NCBI RefSeq assembly: GCF_000423925.1
Contig: NZ_AUIX01000017.1
Span: 1 to 64,000 of the forward strand
Length of the DNA stretch: 64,000 bases
DNA from: Butyrivibrio sp. VCD2006
GTDB lineage: Bacteria; Bacillota; Clostridia; Lachnospirales; Lachnospiraceae
Direction of reading: 5' to 3'
Below, piece after piece: positions 58,980 to 64,000 of this stretch; position 1 is the first letter of the stretch, and every line of letters starts with the position of its first letter. The position numbers and the translations under genes were made by a program. The notes under the pieces were generated by a model. The model did no database searches and was not told the DNA's origin. It saw only the letters and a program-made list of their open reading frames with translations.

Positions 58980-60260
58980 CTATTTATCCTGATCCCCAGA
59001 CAGGCGTTCCGCCTCGATAACATTTATGAAGTTAGCAAGCCTTCTGACCATAGAAAGCTGTCCGTGCATCTTCTGCTCTTCGGGAACCTCTATCTCCTTA
59101 TCCCCGATACCTGTCGGCTGAGACATTGCCTGCGCCCCTTCACGCATACCTATAGCAATCAGCGTCACATGATGCTCAATGATGTAATTGCCCATTCGCA
59201 TTATCTCGCCACTGGAGTAAAATCCGCTGACCGGCGCGATCAGACTGAAGGGCCCGGTCTCTTTATTGATAAGATATTTCCAGTAAAGCCTTCTGACACC
59301 GCATGAATACAGAAAAACTGCCTGCGGAGCAAAGCTTCTTACATTCCATACAACATCCTCAACATCCGATTTGATCACATCAGGATCTCCGTAGGAAAGA
59401 TTAACCTTGGATCCCTGCTTGATATCAGCCGCAAGCATAAAAGAATTGTCTTCAGTATTGCATGAAAATGGCATACGAAGTACTTCATATCCATGCTGAT
59501 TCGACATGATCGGGAACTCCAAAATATTGGCGAAAAAGTTCTCATCTGCCTGTATATCAAGATATTTGCTGTAGATGTTCCCTGCCGGTAAATTATCGAG
59601 CTCGTAAAGCCTTTTATCCTCAATCCTTGTTACTGTCAGATCTCTTCCAAGGGGCTTCCAACCGGTTGCATGGTGAACATCTATGTGGAAATCCTCACCG
59701 GAATATGTAACGAGGACTACGCCCTTGTGACTTATCCCGTCATCACCGATAACCATTGTCTCCGAATCTGCGATATGCTTAGCGGCGCTTCCACCACCAA
59801 AGATAACAACATCATTTCTGCATTTTTCAGCCCTTTCAAGAATCTTCGAGCTGTTAAGAGATTTTAGTGTTATTAAAAGCTCAGCAGCCTTGATATCCTC
59901 AGAAGCATCGATGATTGTGCAAATCCTTGTGCCTATTTCATCTTCCATGTCAGGTCCGCATTTAAGAAGCGTAACCTTCGTTTCCGTACTCTCAAATACT
60001 GAAACAGCCATAACAAGACCACTCTCAGCCAGATGTCCATCGCAAATATCACCGTTAGAGCTTGTTCCGGCTATATGCGCATCAGGATACATTTCCCTGA
60101 TCTCCTGCTGAATCTCACGAATCTCATCCTCTTTGAATTCGATTGTGTATAGGTGGAATAAGATAGACTTGAAAGAATTTCTCTGAGTGTAAGCATATAT
60201 CTCTGAAAGGGCCTTGCTTACATCTGATATCCCCGTAAATTCATAATTAAATTGTTTCAA
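58980..60260 (-). CDS. FIST N/FIST C domain sensor protein
   Basis: 426 residues. FIST N (about 30-215) with HIAGTSSNGDIC and VVIFGGGSAA, FIST C (about 225-370) with YSCGVRRLYW and SGFYSSGEIMRMG. No output domain is fused and no transmembrane segment is seen, so it is a free ligand-binding protein; FIST domains are thought to bind small molecules such as amino acids. RBS is weak. No partner signalling gene is adjacent. Confidence 0.88.
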   Translation of the reverse strand: MKQFNYEFTGISDVSKALSEIYAYTQRNSFKSILFHLYTIEFKEDEIREIQQEIREMYPDAHIAGTSSNGDICDGHLAESGLVMAVSVFESTETKVTLLKCGPDMEDEIGTRICTIIDASEDIKAAELLITLKSLNSSKILERAEKCRNDVVIFGGGSAAKHIADSETMVIGDDGISHKGVVLVTYSGEDFHIDVHHATGWKPLGRDLTVTRIEDKRLYELDNLPAGNIYSKYLDIQADENFFANILEFPIMSNQHGYEVLRMPFSCNTEDNSFMLAADIKQGSKVNLSYGDPDVIKSDVEDVVWNVRSFAPQAVFLYSCGVRRLYWKYLINKETGPFSLIAPVSGFYSSGEIMRMGNYIIEHHVTLIAIGMREGAQAMSQPTGIGDKEIEVPEEQKMHGQLSMVRRLANFINVIEAERLSGDQDK

Positions 60261-60385
60261 TAGTATTAACCTCTGCCATTGGAAATTATTTTCACCCCCT
60301 ATTATATGACAAAAAATAATTATTCAAAATAGCCTTTTTTCAAAACACCTGTAATGCTGTAATTTTCGCCCTAAACAAGCCAAAA

Positions 60386-60432
60386 ACACAATATATAGTG
60401 TTGTACATTAATAACCTGTCTATATATTGACC
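60386..60432 (+). promoter_or_regulatory. nrdD promoter with two NrdR boxes
   Basis: ACACAATATATAGTGT (60386-60401) fits the NrdR consensus fully; TGTCTATATATTGACC (60417-60432) has the conserved CTATATATTG core. Their centres are 31 bp apart, three helical turns, a known NrdR spacing. The boxes overlap TTGTAC (60401-60406) and TATATT (60423-60428) of the promoter. Confidence 0.88.
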
Positions 60433-60494
60433 ACCTAGTATATCTGTGGTAACTTATAGTTATGGGTGTTCAAAGTACTAATGGGGGTGTTCTT

Positions 60495-62942
60495 ATGTAT
60501 GATGTTGTAAAACGTGACGGAAGTGTGGCAAGTTTTGACATTTCTAAAATTTCTTCGGCTATAATTAAGGCTTTTGTGGCTCTTGAAAAGCCCTATCACA
60601 CCAGTGTGATAGATCTCGTAGCCCTACGTGTTGCATCAGACTTCGAAAGCAAAATTACCAATAATAAAATAACAGTTGAACAGATTCAGGACAGCGTAGA
60701 GAAGGTGCTTTCAGAGTCCGGTTACTCTGATGTTGCAAAGACCTATATTCTTTACAGAAAACAGCGTGAAAAGGTCCGCAACATAAATTCTGCCCTTTTA
60801 AACTACAAGGACCTGGTAAATGACTACCTTAAAATCAATGACTGGCGTGTTAAGGAAAACTCCACCGTTACATATTCAATAGGTGGCCTCATTCTTTCAA
60901 ATTCGGGCGCTATAACGGCTAATTACTGGCTCTCTGAGGTTTATGACGAAGAGATCGCAAAAGCCCACAGAAGCGCCGCTATTCATATCCACGACCTCGC
61001 TATGCTTTCAGGCTATTGCGCAGGATGGAGTCTTAAGCAGCTCATTCAGGAAGGACTTGGCGGTATTCCCGGCAAGATCACATCCGCGCCTGCTAATCAC
61101 CTCTCCACACTCTGCAACCAGATGGTTAATTTCCTCGGGATCATGCAGAATGAATGGGCAGGTGCTCAGGCATTTTCTTCCTTTGATACATATCTTGCAC
61201 CTTTTGTTAAGATTGATAACCTCTCCTATGAGGAAGTCAAGCAGTGCATTCAGTCCTTCGTATATGGTGTAAATACACCTAGCAGATGGGGCACACAGGC
61301 GCCCTTCTCCAACATAACTCTTGACTGGACTGTTCCCGCTGATCTTAGGAATCTTAGTGCTATAGTAGGCGGAAAAGAGGTGGATTTCACCTATGGCGAT
61401 TGCCAGCGTGAAATGGATATGGTCAACAAGGCATTTATTGAGATAATGATCGAGGGCGATGCCAACGGACGTGGCTTCCAGTATCCTATTCCCACATATT
61501 CGATAACAAGTGATTTTGACTGGAGTGAGACTGAAAATAACAAGCTTCTCTTTGAAATGACAGCAAAGTACGGCACACCGTATTTTTCAAACTATATTAA
61601 TTCTGACATGGAACCCAGTGATGTTCGTTCCATGTGCTGCAGATTACGACTGGATCTGCGCGAACTGAGAAAGAAATCAGGCGGATTCTTCGGATCAGGC
61701 GAATCAACCGGTTCTATCGGCGTTGTAACCATTAACATGCCCAGAATCGCATATCTTGCCAAGGACGAAAATGACTTCTACAGTCAATTAGATCGTCTTA
61801 TGGACATCGCTGCCCGCAGTCTTAATACAAAGCGTCAGGTAATCAGTAAGCTTCTGGATCAGGGACTCTACCCTTACACCAAGAGATATTTGGGATCCTT
61901 TAGTAACCATTTTTCAACAATTGGCCTTATAGGTATGAATGAAGTCGGCCTTAATGCCAAGTGGCTCAGAGCTGACATGACTAGCGAAAAGGTTCAAGAG
62001 TTTACCAAAGAGGTACTTACTCATATGAGAGACCGCCTCTCCGACTATCAGGAGAAATATGGAGATCTTTATAACCTTGAGGCAACTCCTGCTGAATCAA
62101 CAACCTATCGCTTTGCAAAGCACGATAAGGAACTCTATCCCGATATCATAACCGCAAATATGGACGAGACTCCTTATTACACCAATTCATCGCACCTGCC
62201 TGTTGGCTACACAGAGGATATTTTCTCAGCTCTCGATATTCAGGATGAGCTTCAGACTCTGTATACCTCAGGAACAGTATTCCATGCATTCCTCGGTGAG
62301 AAGCTTCCCGACTGGAAGGCAGCCGCTAATCTGGTGCGTAAAATTGCCCAGAATTACAGACTCCCTTACTATACAATGTCTCCTACCTACTCCGTATGTA
62401 AGGAGCATGGATATCTTTCCGGAGAGCAGACTGTATGTCCAATCTGCGGAAAGAAGACCGAAGTTTACAGCCGTATTACAGGCTATTATCGACCTGTTGC
62501 CAACTGGAACGACGGCAAGGCTCAGGAATACAAGGACAGAAAAGTATATGATATCGCTCACTCAACCTTGAAGCATGAAAAGATAAATACTCCTGTTTCC
62601 TGCGAAGAAAACATACGTGCTCAGGATTCTCCTGCAACCGCTAAAACAGCTGCAGAGCTGGAAAATAACTTGATTGATATAAAAACAACCGATACTAAAT
62701 CAGTACTTTTATTTAAGACAAAGACCTGCCCAAATTGTAAAATAGCAAGCTCTCTACTGGATAAAGCAGGAGTAAAATACGAACTGCTTGATGCCGGCGA
62801 GAATGCTGAACTTGTTAAGGAACTTGGCATAATGCAGGCACCGACTCTTGCTATCCCTGAGGATGATGGTTACAGACTTTATCCCGGTGTTTCCGATATT
62901 AAGGGATGGCTAAACGATATAAAACAAAATACAGCGGTATAA
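60495..62942 (+). CDS. nrdD: anaerobic ribonucleoside-triphosphate reductase with C-terminal thioredoxin-like domain
   Basis: 815 residues. An ATP-cone (about 1-90) for allosteric control, the ten-stranded barrel with CRLRLDLRELRKKSGGFFGSG region, a zinc site SVCKEHGYLSGEQTVCPICG and the glycyl-radical segment ITGYYRPVANWNDGKAQEY near 690. An added domain at about 735-815 carries a CPNC redox motif (FKTKTCPNCKIASSLLDKAG) like thioredoxin/glutaredoxin, probably the internal reductant. The activase gene nrdG is not in the window. Start at 60495 after GGGGG; controlled by NrdR. Confidence 0.93.
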   Translation: MYDVVKRDGSVASFDISKISSAIIKAFVALEKPYHTSVIDLVALRVASDFESKITNNKITVEQIQDSVEKVLSESGYSDVAKTYILYRKQREKVRNINSALLNYKDLVNDYLKINDWRVKENSTVTYSIGGLILSNSGAITANYWLSEVYDEEIAKAHRSAAIHIHDLAMLSGYCAGWSLKQLIQEGLGGIPGKITSAPANHLSTLCNQMVNFLGIMQNEWAGAQAFSSFDTYLAPFVKIDNLSYEEVKQCIQSFVYGVNTPSRWGTQAPFSNITLDWTVPADLRNLSAIVGGKEVDFTYGDCQREMDMVNKAFIEIMIEGDANGRGFQYPIPTYSITSDFDWSETENNKLLFEMTAKYGTPYFSNYINSDMEPSDVRSMCCRLRLDLRELRKKSGGFFGSGESTGSIGVVTINMPRIAYLAKDENDFYSQLDRLMDIAARSLNTKRQVISKLLDQGLYPYTKRYLGSFSNHFSTIGLIGMNEVGLNAKWLRADMTSEKVQEFTKEVLTHMRDRLSDYQEKYGDLYNLEATPAESTTYRFAKHDKELYPDIITANMDETPYYTNSSHLPVGYTEDIFSALDIQDELQTLYTSGTVFHAFLGEKLPDWKAAANLVRKIAQNYRLPYYTMSPTYSVCKEHGYLSGEQTVCPICGKKTEVYSRITGYYRPVANWNDGKAQEYKDRKVYDIAHSTLKHEKINTPVSCEENIRAQDSPATAKTAAELENNLIDIKTTDTKSVLLFKTKTCPNCKIASSLLDKAGVKYELLDAGENAELVKELGIMQAPTLAIPEDDGYRLYPGVSDIKGWLNDIKQNTAV

Positions 62943-62963
62943 TCTATATACCTCCTTCAGAAC

Positions 62964-62994
62964 GAAGAGCCGCATGTCGGCTCTTTGTTTTTTT
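62964..62994 (+). terminator. terminator of nrdD
   Basis: AAGAGCCG-CATGT-CGGCTCTT stem (62965-62985) followed by TGTTTTTTTT. Confidence 0.92.
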
Positions 62995-63097
62995 GTTAAA
63001 AAGTGCATTTTGAGGGCCATTTTTCCATATAACATTAGACAAGTTCTGCATTCTCGGTTATTATTGTATGAAAGAGTTTTTATGGAGGAAGCAAAAA

Positions 63098-63610
63098 ATG
63101 GGGAAAAAATCCATCAAGGAAAACAAGAATATATACTTTGAGAGCCGCGAAGAGGCAGGTCTTACAAGAGCACAGGCCAGTGAACGTATAGGCTTTATAA
63201 GTGAGAGCCGTCTTGAGAAGATCGAGACCGAGAAGACAGCAATTCAGCCTGAAGATGTTGTAGCAATGGCTGAAGCTTACAAAAAGCCTGAGCTTTGCAA
63301 CTTTTACTGCACACATGAGTGTAGGATAGGTCAGGATTCCGTTCCTGTTGCAAAAGAATCCACTTTGTCCGAAATAGTTCTTGCTATGCTCTCTTCTCTT
63401 AATTCACTTGATGAGCAGAGGAACAGACTTATCGATATCACAGCTGATGGCATCATATCCGATGATGAACTGCCTGATTTTGTAAACATACAGAAGCAGT
63501 TGTCTCAGATTGATCAGACAGTTGAGTCTCTGAAAATTTGGATGGCTAATACCGTGGCTAATGGTCAGATCAACAAAGAGAAGCTGGATGCGCTTTTAGC
63601 TAAGAAATAA
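63098..63610 (+). CDS. XRE-type helix-turn-helix protein
   Basis: 170 residues. HTH in about 15-50 (EEAGLTRAQASERIGFISES, then RLEKIETEKTAIQPEDVVAM), followed by a Cys-bearing NFYCTHECRIGQ segment and a long helical C-terminus (coiled coil likely, 100-170). Start at 63098 with GGAGGAAG upstream. May bind DNA as a dimer; targets unknown. Confidence 0.82.
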   Translation: MGKKSIKENKNIYFESREEAGLTRAQASERIGFISESRLEKIETEKTAIQPEDVVAMAEAYKKPELCNFYCTHECRIGQDSVPVAKESTLSEIVLAMLSSLNSLDEQRNRLIDITADGIISDDELPDFVNIQKQLSQIDQTVESLKIWMANTVANGQINKEKLDALLAKK

Positions 63611-63636
63611 TGGATAATTCCACCTTTAAGGGTATA

Positions 63637-63671
63637 AAAATAGCATGTGTTGAATAACACATGCTATTTTA
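63637..63671. terminator. bidirectional terminator
   Basis: Fifteen-bp perfect stem AAAATAGCATGTGTT/AACACATGCTATTTT (63637-63670) with a four-base loop, between convergent genes. Confidence 0.92.
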
Positions 63672-63685
63672 ATTTTAAATCATTA

Positions 63686-64000
63686 TTAAATTTGAGCCTT
63701 ATCCTGCATGTTTACTGCAAGTTCAGCGATTGTACCATCTCTGAAGGGACTCTTAAGTCCTACCTCATCAAGCATATCCTCATAGAACTTACTTGCTGAT
63801 ATCTTACAAAGCTCAAGATAGTGGTTCCATGCATCCTTGTAATCCTTATCCATCCATACCTTGAATTGCATTGCTATTACACTTGCAAGTACATAATCAA
63901 TGTAATAGAAAGGTGACCAGAAAATATGCCCCTGCTTCTGCCAGAAGCCCCCCTCTGCGAAGAACGGATCTCCATCAAAATCGAGCCAGGGTCTGTAAGT
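63686..64000 (-). CDS. M3 family oligoendopeptidase, C-terminal part (runs off window)
   Basis: The frame is open from the window end to a stop at 63686, about 104 residues. The sequence YRPWLDFDGDPFFAEGGFWQ followed by HIFWSPFYYIDYVLA and the SASKFYEDMLDEVGLKSPF end is characteristic of the PepF/M3B oligoendopeptidases of clostridia. The zinc HExxH site lies outside the window. Cytoplasmic peptide degradation is expected. Confidence 0.87.
   Translation of the reverse strand, partial: TYRPWLDFDGDPFFAEGGFWQKQGHIFWSPFYYIDYVLASVIAMQFKVWMDKDYKDAWNHYLELCKISASKFYEDMLDEVGLKSPFRDGTIAELAVNMQDKAQI

Noticed and set aside
1-64000. tRNA, rRNA, prophage or integrative-element genes
   Set aside because: No cloverleaf-like or rRNA-like stretches, integrase, portal or relaxase genes were recognised.

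Overview
The window looks like chromosome of a rumen/gut Lachnospiraceae bacterium of the Butyrivibrio/Pseudobutyrivibrio type. This is inferred from the moderate-to-low GC, the Gram-positive style of the sigma-A promoters and AGGAGG ribosome binding sites, the lipoprotein signals, the polysaccharide-use genes (GH32, GH31, GH95, GH13), the strictly anaerobic NrdD ribonucleotide reductase with a thioredoxin-like tail, the Trp T-box and the lack of respiratory genes. No species can be fixed from sequence alone. No rRNA, tRNA or CRISPR array was found.

Layout. 0-9.3 kb is an accessory, regulator-rich region: a MarR/radical SAM pair, a higBA toxin-antitoxin operon with an MFS gene attached, a SirTM sirtuin/zinc macrodomain pair, an Rrf2 regulator behind a broken NTF2-like gene, and a hydrolase-flavodoxin-lipoprotein operon divergent from a LysR gene. 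9.4-18.1 kb is a fructan/sucrose locus: lplB/lplC-type permeases, solute-binding lipoprotein, a GH32 lipoprotein, a cytoplasmic GH32 and a fructokinase, all under a divergent LacI regulator with an array of phased TTTACAT half-sites. 18.6-24.1 kb holds acetyltransferases, small conserved genes, gene fragments and a three-gene ABC-2 exporter with a divergent LysR. 25-29.6 kb is a decay zone: YitT with a tandemly copied 3' end, a start-less Sel1 gene, an IS200/IS605-like non-coding element, a MATE stump, a rubredoxin, 45-bp repeats and an orphan NHLP-type ABC ATPase domain. 29.6-33.1 kb has an S66 peptidase and a tryptophan synthase beta homologue under a UGG-specifier T-box. 33.2-45.6 kb is carbohydrate and surface biology: a GH31/GH95 pair suited to fucosylated xyloglucan, a DUF4097 protein, an epimerase, an FAD oxidoreductase overlapping its TetR regulator, a glycogen debranching enzyme and a transglutaminase-like protein. 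45.7-52.5 kb is signalling: an RsbW-like kinase, a SpoIIE-type phosphatase, a STAS-kinase fusion, a protein with repeated FDPMTGQP motifs and a REC-GGDEF protein. 52.5-64 kb is mostly housekeeping: EEP nuclease/phosphatase, CstA, ManA, PAP2, FIST, NrdD with two NrdR boxes, a HTH protein and an M3 oligopeptidase running off the end.

The most unusual signals are (i) a 140-142 bp structured repeat present three times with no differences apart from the length of the A run at one edge, each copy joined directly to the U-tract of a different intrinsic terminator, including a T-box terminator, and (ii) a roughly 400-bp element with IS200/IS605-like end hairpins, its own sigma-A promoter and no transposase or nuclease gene, a candidate orphan guide-RNA type element.
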